Part shown: positions 42,153 through 53,907 of the stretch, piece by piece
Layout of the letters: every line of letters starts with the position of its first letter
Numbering within the stretch: position 1 is the first letter of the stretch
From: Chrysaora quinquecirrha
Taxonomy: Eukaryota > Cnidaria > Scyphozoa > Semaeostomeae > Pelagiidae
Assembly: GCA_014526335.1 (NCBI GenBank)
Contig: JACTAT010000010.1
Span: 8,096,376-8,160,375 of the forward strand
Direction: 5' to 3'
DNA: 64,000 nt
The notes under the pieces: generated by a model
The model's database searches: none
What the model saw: the letters and a program-made list of their open reading frames with translations, nothing else
Told to the model about the DNA's origin: nothing
Translations under genes and position numbers: made by a program

Positions 42153-43299
42153 TTGATTGAGTTAAATGAGTTGAAAGAAGATCATGTTAAATTAAATGAT
42201 GAATTAATTGAGCCTCTAAAAGATGAAGAAGTTGATGCTGAATGTCAGCGATTTCATAGGAAAATAAGTAAGCTGGTAAACAAAGCACAGAAATATATTT
42301 CAGAAAATAATTCTAAATATCAGATAAATTATCAGAAATTTCATCTGCATCTGATAAACATGTCAAGGAAGAAAAGCTGCCAAAGTTTGACCTGCCAACA
42401 TTTAATGGTGACACACTTAAATTCGCTACATTCTGGGATCAATTTAGATATGCTGTTCATGGCAATAACAACCTCTCTGTAGCTCAAAAGTTTTCACATT
42501 TGGGATTTAGTTTGAAAGGAGCTGCCCTACAAGCAATAGATGGATTCGAATCAACATCAGCTAACTACAAGCCTGCAGTTGATGCTATACAACACAGATT
42601 TGATCGTAAGAAGATCATTGTTGCTCACTTGGTAAAGTCAATTGTCAAATATGAATTGAAGGAAGCAACACAGGCAATGTGTTCACGTCAGTTACATGAT
42701 AAACTTTTGAATCGTATAGTAGCACTTGAGGGTTTAGGTTTTAAAACTGAAGATAACAAGGATGTCCTGATGCTACTAATTCCACTTTTAGAAATGAAAT
42801 TGCCCCAGACTATAGCTTGGAAGTGCGAGCTTGAAATTACAGATGTGGAGTGTAAAGAAGTGACAATAGAGCTTTATTTTAAGTTCTTGAACAGACAAGT
42901 AATGTCAAAAGAAGCTGGAGAAAGAAGCTCTGTACCAAATAGCAATCAAATTTTAGCTTTAATAGAAATTTTAGAAGAGATAACAACCCTCAAAGAGCAA
43001 TACCATAAGCTTCAGCACTTATTGGAGAAGTGAGGAAAAATGAAGAGAAAAGTTGTTTACTTTGAAAAAAAGTGGTCATGAGATATCAAGCTGTAACTCC
43101 TGGTTACAAAGTATTTGGCAGAAAATGTAAGATAGCAATAGAAAACAAGCTTCGTTTCAATTGTCTCAAGCCATCAAATACTGGTCATTATGCAAACATT
43201 TGCAGAAGACCAAGTTGTACTGCAGAAGGGTGTGGTGAAAACGTCATGTTAGTCTTCATTCAGAGAAGAAACAAATGCAGAGTCAAGCTGCAGGACTGA
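42153..43299 (+). pseudogene. BEL/Pao gag with zinc knuckle
   Basis: The coiled start ELKEDHVKLNDELIEPLKDE leads into NKAQKYISENNSK. In the next frame comes the conserved capsid-like segment (FDLPTFNGDTLKFATFWDQF, then FSHLGFSLKGAALQAIDGF, LHDKLLNRIVALEGLG) of the DUF1759-type gag. A further frame holds a zinc-knuckle remnant (FNCLKPSNTGHYANICRRPS, then C-T-A-E-G-C). At least two frameshifts (about 42400 and 43040) split it. Confidence 0.75.
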
Positions 43300-43309
43300 A
43301 TGGACTAGT

Positions 43310-43830
43310 AACGAATTCTCAAAGGGCTAAGCATACATTGTTGCAATTTGCAGTTGCAACATTAACAGTTAACAACCAACAAGTCACTGTCCGGATTCTC
43401 TTTGATACAGGCAGTCAAGGAGCATATGTTTGAAAGAAGATTACTGACTAACTTAACCTGAATGGCCCTGCTGACGTTCTGAAAATGTCTACTCTTGGTG
43501 GAGAAACATTGACAATGAAAATGAGAAGAGTTAAATTTGCCATCAAGGGTAACAAAGATTGTGAACTGAACACAGCAGTTGAGATTGAAGCATTAGCAAT
43601 CGACAAAATATGTGAGCCTCTGCAGCCAGTGAAAGTTGATTTGTCAAGATATGGCCTTTTAAAGGATTCAGAATTTGCTGACTCATATGAAGGAGATTCA
43701 GAAGAAATCAGCCTTCTTATTGGTGCAGATTACTACTACAGTATTGTTGAAAATGATATTAGAAAGGGCAATAGTAATGATCCAACTGCAGTTTCTACAA
43801 AGTTAGGCTGGATTTTATGTGGTTAAGTTG
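43310..43830 (+). pseudogene. BEL/Pao aspartic protease and following domain
   Basis: LLQFAVATLTVNNQQVTV and ILFDTGSQGAYV (43340-43432) give the protease active-site D-T-G. A TGA falls just after it. From 43485 the next frame has the DUF1758-like segment, ending ISLLIGADYYYSIVENDIRK and STKLGWILCG, the G-A-D-Y and LGW-x-L-G marks of BEL/Pao proteases. Confidence 0.7.
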
Positions 43831-43899
43831 AGTGTTGTGGACAAACTACAATCCAAACAATGTTTACTACTGTGCAAAGAGAAGATTCAATGTTTGATC

Positions 43900-45500
43900 T
43901 TTAAAGTTTTTGGAAGTTAGAACCCATTGGAATAACACCAGAGAACTCGCAGAAAATGTCTGATCAAGATATTTCTGCATTGAAACACTTTGAAGAAACC
44001 TTAAGTTTTGATGGTAACAATTATGAAGTTTCTTTACCATGGAAGAATGATACCTGTGTATTGAAAGACAATTACAATCAAGCAGTGAAGAGGTTGACTT
44101 GTGTTGAACATCAGCTACAAGGTGATGAAAAAAGAGTGAATCTTATGCAAAGGCTATTTGTCAGTATGTTATGGACGATTTCGCAGAAGAAGTAATTCAA
44201 GAAAATGACTAGAAATCAGACATGAATATCAGATATTTGCCAAATCATGCTCTTTATTGAGAAGATAAAAGCACAACAAAAACAAGAATCTTCTTTGATG
44301 CATCTGCAAAAGAAGGAGATGATCTTTCACTTAATGACTGCTTGTTACAAGGACCAGCATTGCAACCAAACTTAGTGTCAGTTCTATTAAGATTTCGAAT
44401 TCATGAAGTATCATTGATTGCAGATGTTAAGAAGATGTTTTTACAAGTCAAACTAGTGGAGAAGGATCGAGACAGTCACAGATATGTCTGGCGTGACATG
44501 AAGATAAATGAACCTCCAAAAGTTTATTGTATGAAATGAGTGACATTTGCAGTGAACTGCAGTCCATTTCTTGCCATTGCAACGCTTCAAATCATGCGGA
44601 AACGTTGAGTGAACAGTTTCCAAAGGCTTCAAAAGAAATCATAACCAATATGTACAATGATGACTGACTGACAGGGGCAGATAATAGCAAAGAAGCAATC
44701 AGTTTGTTAAAAGATTTGTTTGAAATTATGAAAAAAGGAGGCTTTCGTTTAACAAAATGGGCAAGTAACTCAGAAGAACTAATGAAAGAGATCATAGAAA
44801 AAGAAAGATCACCATTATTGACAGTAGATCTCAATCAAAATGAATCTCTCAAAGCCCTCGGAACAAGCCGGGATACACAAAATGATAGTTTCTTTTTCAT
44901 CTGTGCTAAAGCAATACAAGAAGCCAAGGATGCTTGAACAAAAAGAAGCCTTTTAAGCTTAGCATCTAAAATATTTGATCCAATGGGACTATTGTCGCCA
45001 TACATTATAAGAGTAAAGATCCTGCTTCAAGAGTAATGGAGCAGAGGATTAGGCTGGGATGATAAACTCCATACAGATATCCTAAACCAATGGGAATGTT
45101 GGAAAGACGAGTTGATAAACATATTAGATATTCAGATTCCCAGATCCATCAGTACAAATAGAGACATTACCATAAGCATCGAGCTTCATGGTTTTGGCGA
45201 TGCCTCTCCAAGAGACTATGGAGCTGCAGTTTACATTTGTACCGTCACAAAAGACAGAACAGCAATTACCTCACTTCTTTTGTCAAAATCACGTGTAGCT
45301 CAATAAAGAAAGTAACACTGCTAAGGTTGGAGTTGCTTGCAGCAGTTGTAAATGCTAGACTTATGAAATTCGTCGTGAAATCAATTAACAGAGAAATTAA
45401 CAAAGTTGTATTATGCACTGATAGTTCTGCGACACTACATTGGATCCGGAGCCCCAGCTCAAACTGAAAGCCATTTGTTGCTAACAGAGTATCAGAAATC
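43900..45500 (+). pseudogene. BEL/Pao reverse transcriptase and RNase H
   Basis: The pieces follow in order: FWKLEPIGITPEN (start of RT), RIFFDASAKEGDDLSLNDCL then LLQGPALQPNLVSVLLRFR and DVKKMFLQVKLVEKDRDSHR (motif A), a palm remnant with YNDD where YVDD is expected (44650-44665), then ISLLKDLFEIMKKGGFRLTK (thumb). RNase H: ELHGFGDASPRDYGAAVYI (Asp), LLRLELLAAVVNARLMK (Glu), VVLCTDSSATLHWI (Asp). Stops include TGA at 44935-44937. This copy lacks one C near 45300 that the other two copies have, which breaks its RNase H frame. Confidence 0.85.
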
Positions 45501-45560
45501 CAATGTACATGGAGTCCTTAGCATTGCCAGCACTGTCCAGGAAAAGACAATCCAAGTGAT

Positions 45561-47155
45561 TTGCTTACAAGAGGTATTCCTTGTAAAGGCCCTGAATGGT
45601 TTTCATTGCCACAGCCTGAATGGCCAGCTGAGCTAGAAAAGGAACCAATCAACAATGCATCTATAGAAGAAGAGAGAAAAATAACATGCTCAATGCAAAG
45701 TACTGAAGTTATGCCATGTATTGATCCGAAGAGATATGGTTTGTGTTGGAAATTAATTAGAATAACAGCTACTGTTTTTCGTGCAATTTCTAAACTCAAG
45801 AATCAGAGAAAAGAGCTAATTCACTCATGGGATGAACTTTCCTTGACTGATTACAAAAGGCAGAGCATTTTAATTAACAACCGCAATCTGAAACATACAA
45901 AGAAGAATTTACAGCTTTACGTCAGCAAACATCAATTGCAAGGTCAAGCAAATTGTGGAAACTTGACCCATTCTATGATGAAGAAGCTGTCTTATTAAGA
46001 GTATGAGGTAGACTCCGAATTTCAGATCTACAAGATGAAGAAAAACACCAGATTATTCCACATCACGGACATCTTATCAGTCAAATGAAGATTCTCCAAA
46101 CACATAAAGAATTTTTATGTGCAGGTCCATTGACGAATTTTGCTGTTTTACGCCACACAATATGGTTAACGCAAGGATTTCATGAAGTGAAACGAGTCAC
46201 ATGGACATGCAGGAAGTGCAAAAAATACAAGAGAGTAGCAGCATCGCAATAATGGGAAATTTACAAGAGTCCAGTTTTCTCCAGCACTCACGCATGTTGG
46301 TGTAGATTTTGCTGGCCCTCTGTTCACTGGTACTAAAAAAGAAAATAAGAAAGTTTACATCTGTCTTTTTACATGCGCAACATCATGTTTGACTCATCTA
46401 GAGTTGACAACAAGTCTAAACACAGAAGATTTTCTGCAAGCATTTTTCAGGTTCATCAATCGAAGAGACCTTTGTCAATCAATTCAGTCAGACAATGCGA
46501 AAACATTTCAAGCTGCTGATCATATTCTGCAGAAATCTACTGGCCAAGCAAATTCTAGAACATCATTGAAAGGCATCGATCAAAATCGTATTACCAAAGA
46601 GTCAGCTTCAATGTGAGTTGAATGGAAATTGATTGCTGAAAGATCTCCATGGAGAGGTGGATGGTGGAGAGACTTGTTACGTCAGTAAAACACCACTTTG
46701 AAAGGTCTTAGGCAACACAGCTCTTAGCAACACTGAGCTATACGCAATTCTCACAGACATTGAAGCAATAGTGAATTCTCGACCTCTGACATTTATCGCA
46801 GATGACACAAAAGACCCAGAGGCCATTACTCCTGCTGACTTAGCAATTGGAAGACCTTTAAAAAGCATATCTAACTGATCATTAAACGGAGCTGATGACG
46901 GTTCAATCATAAAACGTTATTTGTATCATCGACGTATTTTGAACCACTTCTGGAAAGGATGGCGCAATTTGTTTCTTCATCAACTTTCAGTCAGAAATAA
47001 ATGGAAACAACAGAGTCCAGCTGTCCAGGTTGGAGATGTTGTTCTTATCGCAGATGATAATACTACTTGTAGAGATTGGCCAATGGACCGAATTATTGAA
47101 GTATATTCAGGAGAGGAAGGACTTATCCGTACATTATTATTGCAAACACAATAGA
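45561..47155 (+). pseudogene. BEL/Pao integrase
   Basis: 45561-45998: LTRGIPCKGPEWFSLPQPEW, the RNase H-integrase bridge. 46030-46230: HHGHLISQMKILQTHKEF... TWTCRKCKKYKRVAA, the HH-CC zinc finger. 46290-46620: THVGVDFAGPLFTG (first Asp), QSIQSDNAKTFQAA (second Asp). After a TGA, SPWRGGW and ERL carry the Glu region. 46920-47155: HFWKGWRNLFLHQLSVRNKW with VQVGDVVLIADDNTTCRDWP, the C-terminal DUF5641-type domain. The enzyme would insert cDNA; stops at 46614-46616 and 46876-46878 disable it. A basic tail TRSGRKIIPTEKF follows at 47205. Confidence 0.85.
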
Positions 47156-47159
47156 GGAA

Positions 47160-48316
47160 GCTGAGAAGGCCAGTTCAAAGATTACGTAACAGCTACTAAT
47201 CGGTATGAATAAAAACGCTGCAGAACCAGAGCAGTTAAGAGTTGACGAAAAACAAACTTCAAGAGCAAAGAAACAGAAACAGCAAGCAAGAGGAGTTGAT
47301 CTCCGCCAAAGAGATGTTCGGTTTACAACACGCTCAGGGCGTAAAATTATTCCAACAGAAAAGTTTTATATTTTATTTTATATTGTCACCTTATTTAATC
47401 ACGTTTTGCTCTTGAAAATTAAGACTTGTATTTTACAATGGGTTTTTCTTTGACTGATATAGTATCTAGAACCAAATTATTACACAATGAGAATGGTTAT
47501 ATACTGTAGACTTAGAAACTGGTAGTATCAGTCGAGTTTAGGATACTATGTCACCATAGAGAGTGAGAGGTTGATGACACGGAGTCTGTGTCAATGAGAA
47601 TGGTAATATCAGTAGCAAAAGTACACAGTATATATAGGATAAGACACAGAGTCTGTGTCAATGAAGTCTTGAATAGTAAATGGATAAATTCCATGTCGAT
47701 ATACCAATATGCTGTATATTATTATTTATCCACGTCAATTCCAATGCTAGGCCATTTGCAGGCATACGAGTCTTGCAAGACACAATTTTATTTCATGAAA
47801 CATACCAAAGAATTTAGTCAAGTTATACAGTATATTTTGTATTTGTACAAACGTAAATGCTGAAGTACAGTTGTTTCTTTCTTTCAGTTGAGATTAAGAG
47901 ATTGATTGCTTACCAGAGACACATCATTCGAACATTTTAAAAAGGTTCAACAGACAGCAAGTTCCTGAAGAAGTCCATAACGGAAAATGGTTAATGGAAT
48001 GCCATAGCTTGGAGTGAGTTATCAAAACAAGTCCTTTATCTTAGGAGGAAGACTTTGATGACAAATCAAGCACCTTTGAAGATCCTATATGCTACATGAT
48101 CTACAGGGTGTGAGTAGAAGATGCCTGATACAAATAAACAACATTCTCAGAGGTGTTTCTCTACATTGTAATGCTATAACAATTTATATATGTAGCCAAA
48201 ATTAACACATAAGATGATAGGAGTATTCTGGATCGTACCAAGAATCTGGTTGTCAACGAAAAATCATCAAAAATATATCATTATAGATAGTTATTATACT
48301 AAATTTTGCCAAATAT
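47160..48316 (+). other. 3' region of BEL/Pao copy 1
   Basis: Apart from a short basic C-terminal frame (47205-47370) this is non-coding: a 125-bp-repeat unit (47550-47650), a polypyrimidine TTTCTTTCTTTCAG tract at 47873, and no identifiable LTR. It is present almost unchanged in copy 2. Confidence 0.5.
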
Positions 48317-48390
48317 GATCCCAAATACTGCCATCCCTATCTGTGTTATTGCCTCATTTCTCTGTCTTAGGGACCACGGCACATTAACTC
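48317..48390. repeat. Truncated LTR-like module at the satellite junction
   Basis: ATGATCCCAAATACTGCCAT and CTCATTTCTCTGTCTTAGGG resemble the first 70 bases of the TGATACGACCCCAAGTACTG module (4704, 7150). The T-rich satellite starts where the similarity ends. The identical junction recurs at 53834-53907. Confidence 0.45.
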
Positions 48391-49849
48391 GCTTTTTTCA
48401 CTCACTTTTTCACTCACTTCTTTCACTCACTCTTTCCTCTCTTCCTTCACTTTTTCAACTTTTTTCAATTAGTTGACTGTTTTGCTATTTTTACTTTTTC
48501 TTTTTTTTCGCTTTTCTCATTTTCTTTCACCCTTTACATTTCTTCACATTTTCAACGTGTTGTGACTCACTTTGTCCCCCTTTTTACTTTTTTTACTATT
48601 TTCACATTTTTCACTTTTTCTGACTCACTTTTTTCAGTTTTTCTGACTCACTTTCTTTGCATTTTCGGCTTTTTCACTATATTAACTTTTTAAATTTTTC
48701 ACCTTTCTTTCTCACCTTTCTCACTTTTTTCACTTTTGTCACTTTTTCATTTTTTTTTTCACTTTTTTCACGTTTTTTTCACTTTTTTCATACACTTTTT
48801 TGGCTTTTTTACCTTTTTTGACTTTTTTGACTTTTTTGACCTTTGTCACTTTTTTCACTTTTTTCACTTTTTTCACTTTCTTCACTTTTTCACTTTTTTC
48901 ACTTTTTTCACTTTTTTCAATTTTTTCAATTTTTTCACTTTTTTCACTTTTTTCACCTTTTTCAATTTTTTCACTTTCTTCACTTTTTTGAATTGTTTGA
49001 CTTTTTTGACTTTTTTGACTGTTTGACTTGTTTCACCTTTTTCACTTTTTTCACTTTTTACCTTTTTCACTTTTTTCAAACACTTTTTTGAAAATTTTTT
49101 TTCAGTTTTTTTCACTTTTTTCACTTTTTTCGCTTTTTTCAATTTATTCACTTTCTTCACTTTTTTGAATTGTTTGACTTTTTTGACTTTTTTGACTGTT
49201 TGACTTGTTTCACCTTTTTCACTTTTTTCACTTTTTTACCTTTTTCACTTTTTTCAAACACTTTTTGAAAATTTTTTTCAGTTTTTTCACTTTTTCACTT
49301 TTTTCGCTTTTTTCACTTTTTCACTTTTTTCACTTTTTCACTTTTTTTACTTTGTTCACTTTTTTCACTTTTTTCAAAAACTTTTTTCACTTTTTTAATT
49401 TTTCTTTCACTTTTTTTACTTTTTTCAAACACTTTTTTCAAACACTTTTTTCACTTTTTCATTTTTTTCACAATTTTTCACTTTTTTTACTTTTTTCACG
49501 TTTTTCAATTTTTTCACTTATTTCACTTGTTTCACTCTTTTCAGTTTTTAACTTTTTTCAATTTTCTCACTTTTCTCACTTTTTTCACTTTTTTCAGACA
49601 CTTTTTTCACTTTTTTTCACTTTTCTTTCACTTCTTTCACTTTTTTCAAACCCTTTTTTGAAACACTTTTTTCAAAAACTTTTTTCACTCTTTCACTTTT
49701 TTCACTTTTTTCACTTTTTTCACTTTTTTTCACTTTTTTCACTTTTTTCACTTTTCTCACTTTTTTCAAACACTTTTTCAAACACTTTTTTCACTTTTTT
49801 CACTTTTTTCAAACACTTTTTTAAAACTTTTTTTTCACTTTTTTCAAAC
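48390..49849. repeat. T-rich (TTTTTTCAC)n satellite, block 1
   Basis: Long irregular arrays of CAC followed by five to seven T, with variants TTTTTTGAC, CAAACACTTTTTT and TTTTTTCAATT. The plus strand has almost no G. The Phe/Thr/His/Leu/Ser-rich open frames here are side effects of the repeat, not genes. Confidence 0.9.
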
Positions 49850-52800
49850 ACTGCTTGTTACAAGGACCAGCATTGCAACCAAACTTAGTGTCAGTTCTAT
49901 TAAGATTTCGAATTCATGAAGTATCATTGACGGCAGATGTTGAGAAGATGTTTTTACAAGTCAAACTAGTGGAGAAGGATCGAGACAGTCACAGATATGT
50001 CTGGCGTGACATGAAGATAAATGAACCTCCAAAAGATTATTGTATGAAATGAGTGACATTTGCAGTGAACTGCAGTCCATTTCTTGCCATTGCAACGCTT
50101 CAAATCATGCGGAAACGTTGAGTGAACAGTTTCCAAAGGCTTCAAAAGAAATCATAACCAATATGTACAATGATGACTGACTGACAGGGGCAGATAATAG
50201 CAAAGAAGCAATCAGTTTGTTAAAAGATTTGTTTGAAATTATGAAAAAAGGAGGCTTTCGTTTAACAAAATGGGCAAGTAACTCAGAAGAACTAATGAAA
50301 GAGATCATAGAAAAAGAAAGATCACCATTATTGACAGTAGATCTCAATCAAAATGAATCTCTCAAAGCCCTCGGAACAAGCCGGGATACACAAAATGATA
50401 GTTTCTTTTTCATCTGTGCTAAAGCAATACAAGAAGCCAAGGATGCTTGAACAAAAAGAAGCCTTTTAAGCTTAGCATCTAAAATATTTGATCCAATGGG
50501 ACTATTGTCGCCATACATTATAAGAGTAAAGATCCTGCTTCAAGAGTAATGGAGCAGAGGATTAGGCTGGGATGATAAACTCCATACAGATATCCTAAAC
50601 CAATGGGAATGTTGGAAAGACGAGTTGATAAACATATTAGATATTCAGATTCCCAGATCCATCAGTACAAATAGAGACATTACCATAAGCATCGAGCTTC
50701 ATGGTTTTGGCGATGCCTCTCCAAGAGACTATGGAGCTGCAGTTTACATTTGTACCGTCACAAAAGACAGAACAGCAATTACCTCACTTCTTTTGTCAAA
50801 ATCACGTGTAGCTCCAATAAAGAAAGTAACACTGCTAAGGTTGGAGTTGCTTGCAGCAGTTGTAAATGCTAGACTTATGAAATTCGTCGTGAAATCAATT
50901 AACAGAGAAATTAACAAAGTTGTATTATGCACTGATAGTTCTGCGACACTACATTGGATCCGGAGCCCCAGCTCAAACTGAAAGCCATTTGTTGCTAACA
51001 GAGTATCAGAAATCCAATGTACATGGAGTCCTTAGCATTGCCAGCACTGTCCAGGAAAAGACAATCCAAGTGATTTGCTTACAAGAGGTATTCCTTGTAA
51101 AGGCCCTGAATGGTTTTCATTGCCACAGCCTGAATGGCCAGCTGAGCTAGAAAAGGAACCAATCAACAATGCATCTATAGAAGAAGAGAGAAAAATAACA
51201 TGCTCAATGCAAAGTACTGAAGTTATGCCATGTATTGATCCGAAGAGATATGGTTCGTGGTGGAAATTAATTAGAATAACAGCTACTGTTTTTCGTGCAA
51301 TTTCTAAACTCAAGAATCAGAGAAAAGAGCTAATTCTCTCATGGGATGAACTTTCCTTGACTGATTACAAAAGGCAGAGCATTTTAATTAACAACCGCAA
51401 TCTGAAACATACAAAGAAGAATTTACAGCTTTACGTCAGCAAACATCAATTGCAAGGTCAAGCAAATTGTGGAAACTTGACCCATTCTATGATGAAGAAG
51501 CTGTCTTATTAAGAGTATGAGGTAGACTCCGAATTTCAGATCTACAAGATGAAGAAAAACACCAGATTATTCCACATCACGGACATCTTATCAGTCAAAT
51601 GAAGATTCTCCAAACACATAAAGAATTTTTATGTGCAGGTCCATTGACGAATTTTGCTGTTTTACGCCACACAATATGGTTAACGCAAGGATTTCATGAA
51701 GTGAAACGAGTCACATGGACATGCAGGAAGTGCAAAAAATACAAGAGAGTAGCAGCATCGCAATAATGGGAAATTTACAAGAGTCCAGTTTTCTCCAGCA
51801 CTCACGCATGTTGGTGTAGATTTTGCTGGCCCTCTGTTCACTGGTACTAAAAAAGAAAATAAGAAAGTTTACATCTGTCTATTTACATGCGCAACATCAT
51901 GTTTGACTCATCTAGAGTTGACAACAAGTCTAAACACAGAAGATTTTCTGCAAGCATTTTTCAGGTTCATCAATCGAAGAGACCTTTGTCAATCAATTCA
52001 GTCAGACAATGCGAAAACATTTCAAGCTGCTGATCATATTCTGCAGAAATCTACTGGCCAAGCAAATTCTAGAACATCATTGAAAGGCATCGATCAAAAT
52101 CGTATTACCAAAGAGTCAGCTTCAATGTGAGTTGAATGGAAATTGATTGCTGAAAGATCTCCATGGAGAGGTGGATGGTGGGAGAGACTTGTTACGTCAG
52201 TAAAAACACCACTTTGAAAGGTCTTAGGCAACACAGCTCTTAGCAACACTGAGCTATACGCAATTCTCACAGACATTGAAGCAATAGTGAATTCTCGACC
52301 TCTGACATTTATCGCAGATGACACAAAAGACCCAGAGGCCATTACTCCTGCTGACTTAGCAATTGGAAGACCTTTAAAAAGCATATCTAACTGATCATTA
52401 AACGGAGCTGATGACAGTTCAATCATAAAACGTTATTTGTATCATCGACGCATTTTGAATCACTTCTGGAAAGGATGGCGCAATTTGTTTCTTCATCAAC
52501 TTTCAGTCAGAAATAAATGGAAACAACAGAGTCCAGCTGTCCAGGTTGGAGAAATTGTTCTTATCGCAGATGATAATACTACTTGTAGAGATTGGCCAAT
52601 GGACCGAATTATTGAAGTATATTCAGGAGAGGAAGGACTTATCCGTACATTATTATTGCAAACACAATAGAGGAAGCTGAGAAGGCCAGTTCAAAGATTA
52701 CGTAACAGCTACTAATCGGTATGAATAAAAACGCTGCAGAACCAGAGCAGTTAAGAGTTGACGAAAAACAAACTTCAAGAGCAAAGAAACAGAAACAGCA

Positions 52801-53833
52801 AGCAAGAGGAGTTGATCTCCGCCAAAGAGATGTTCGGTTTACAACACGCTCAGGGCGTAAAATTATTCCAACAGAAAAGTTTTATATTTTATTTTATATT
52901 GTCACCTTATTTAATCACGTTTTGCTCTTGAAAATTAAGACTTGTATTTTACAATGGGTTTTTCTTTGACTGATATAGTATCTAGAACCAAATTATTACA
53001 CAATGAGAATGGTTATATACTGTAGACTTAGAAACTGGTAGTATCAGTCGAGTTTGGGATACTATGTCACCATAGAGAGTGAGAGGTTGATGACACGGAG
53101 TCTGTGTCAATGAGAATGGTAATATCAGTAGCAAAAGTACACAGTATATATAGGATAAGACACAGAGTCTGTGTCAATGAAGTCTTGAATAGTAAATGGA
53201 TAAATTCCATGTCGATATACCAATATGCTGTATATTATTATTTATCCACGTCAATTCCAATGCTAGGCCATTTGCAGGCATACGAGTCTTGCAAGACACA
53301 ATTTTTATTTCATGAAACATACCAAAGAATTTAGTCAAGTTATACAGTATATTTTTGTATTTGTACAAACGTAAATGCTGAAGTACAGTTGTTTCTTTCT
53401 TTCAGTTGAGATTAAGAGATTGATTGCTTACCAGAGACACATCATTCGGAACATTTTAAAAAAGGTTCAACAGACAGCAAGTTCCTGAAGAAGTCCATAA
53501 CGGAAAATGGTTAATGGAATGCCATAGCTTGGAGTGAGTTATCAAAACAAGTCCTTTATCTTAGGAGGAAGACTTTGATGACAAATCAAGCACCTTTGAA
53601 GATCCTATATGCTACATGATCTACAGGGTGTGAGTAGAAGATGCCTGATACAAATAAACAACATTCTCAGAGGTGTTTCTCTACATTGTAATGCTATAAC
53701 AATTTATATATGTAGCCAAAATTAACACATAAGATGATAGGAGTATTCTGGATCGTACCAAGAATCTGGTTGTCAACGAAAAATCATCAAAAATATATCA
53801 TTATAGATAGTTATTATACTAAATTTTGCCAAA
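49850..53833 (+). mobile_element. BEL/Pao copy 2 (RT to 3' end), tandem duplicate
   Basis: It begins abruptly inside the RT at ACTGCTTGTTACAAGGACC, directly after satellite, and then repeats copy 1 from 44337 onward with few differences. The same stops are present (TGA at 50448-50450; end of the integrase fragment at 52128-52130). It carries CCAATAAAG near 50812 and GGTGGGAGAGAC near 52176, where copy 1 lacks a base, so its RNase H segment is in one piece (50625-50981). Confidence 0.9.
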
Positions 53834-53907
53834 TATGATCCCAAATACTGCCATCCCTATCTGTGTTATTGCCTCATTTCTCTGTCTTAGGGACCACGGC
53901 ACATTAA

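Larger units (their letters stand above)
31761..42185. repeat. 10.4-kb inverted duplication (palindrome)
   Basis: The left arm 31761-36020 and right arm 36823-42185 are inverted complements over most of their length: BEL-flank repeat, transposon terminus, foldback MITE, two-CxxC gene and helicase tail all appear on both sides. An 802-bp single-copy spacer (36021-36822) lies between. Differences: the right arm has a Penelope-like element (39989-41760) where the left has 522 other bases (32191-32712), and the right arm lacks the 33386-33531 stretch. Many point differences exist, so it is not a simple assembly fold-back. Confidence 0.85.
42130..48316 (+). mobile_element. BEL/Pao retrotransposon, copy 1 (5'-truncated)
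   Basis: Plus-strand order: gag, zinc knuckle, aspartic protease, RT, RNase H, integrase with zinc finger and C-terminal domain, then about 1.1 kb of 3' sequence. This is the standard BEL/Pao order (integrase after RNase H). There are many frameshifts and stops. The first ~40 gag residues and a 5' LTR are missing: coding sequence begins directly after the 125-bp repeat. No matching LTR pair is found, so the copy is dead and of uncertain 3' limit. Confidence 0.85.

Noticed and set aside
31761..42185. Reading the whole palindrome as the inverted termini of one giant transposon
   Set aside because: The left arm extends past the element's own terminus into flanking sequence, and no target duplication is seen at 31761/42185, so a segmental inverted duplication fits better.
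42130..48316. Classical LTRs for BEL copy 1
   Set aside because: I could find no direct repeat flanking the coding block; the only shared motif (125-bp unit) is in inverted sense.
48882..49160. Lys/Val-rich frame on the minus strand (VKKVKKVKK type), and 54559-54777
   Set aside because: Complement of the same satellite; not a histone-like or nuclear-signal protein.
48736..49888. Long Phe/Leu/Ser/His-rich open frames (up to about 230 codons), and similar at 53826-55398 and 63101-63364
   Set aside because: They are translations of the (TTTTTTCAC)n satellite. Several frames and the opposite strand are open simultaneously, as expected for a repeat that lacks stop words, and they run into unrelated BEL sequence.
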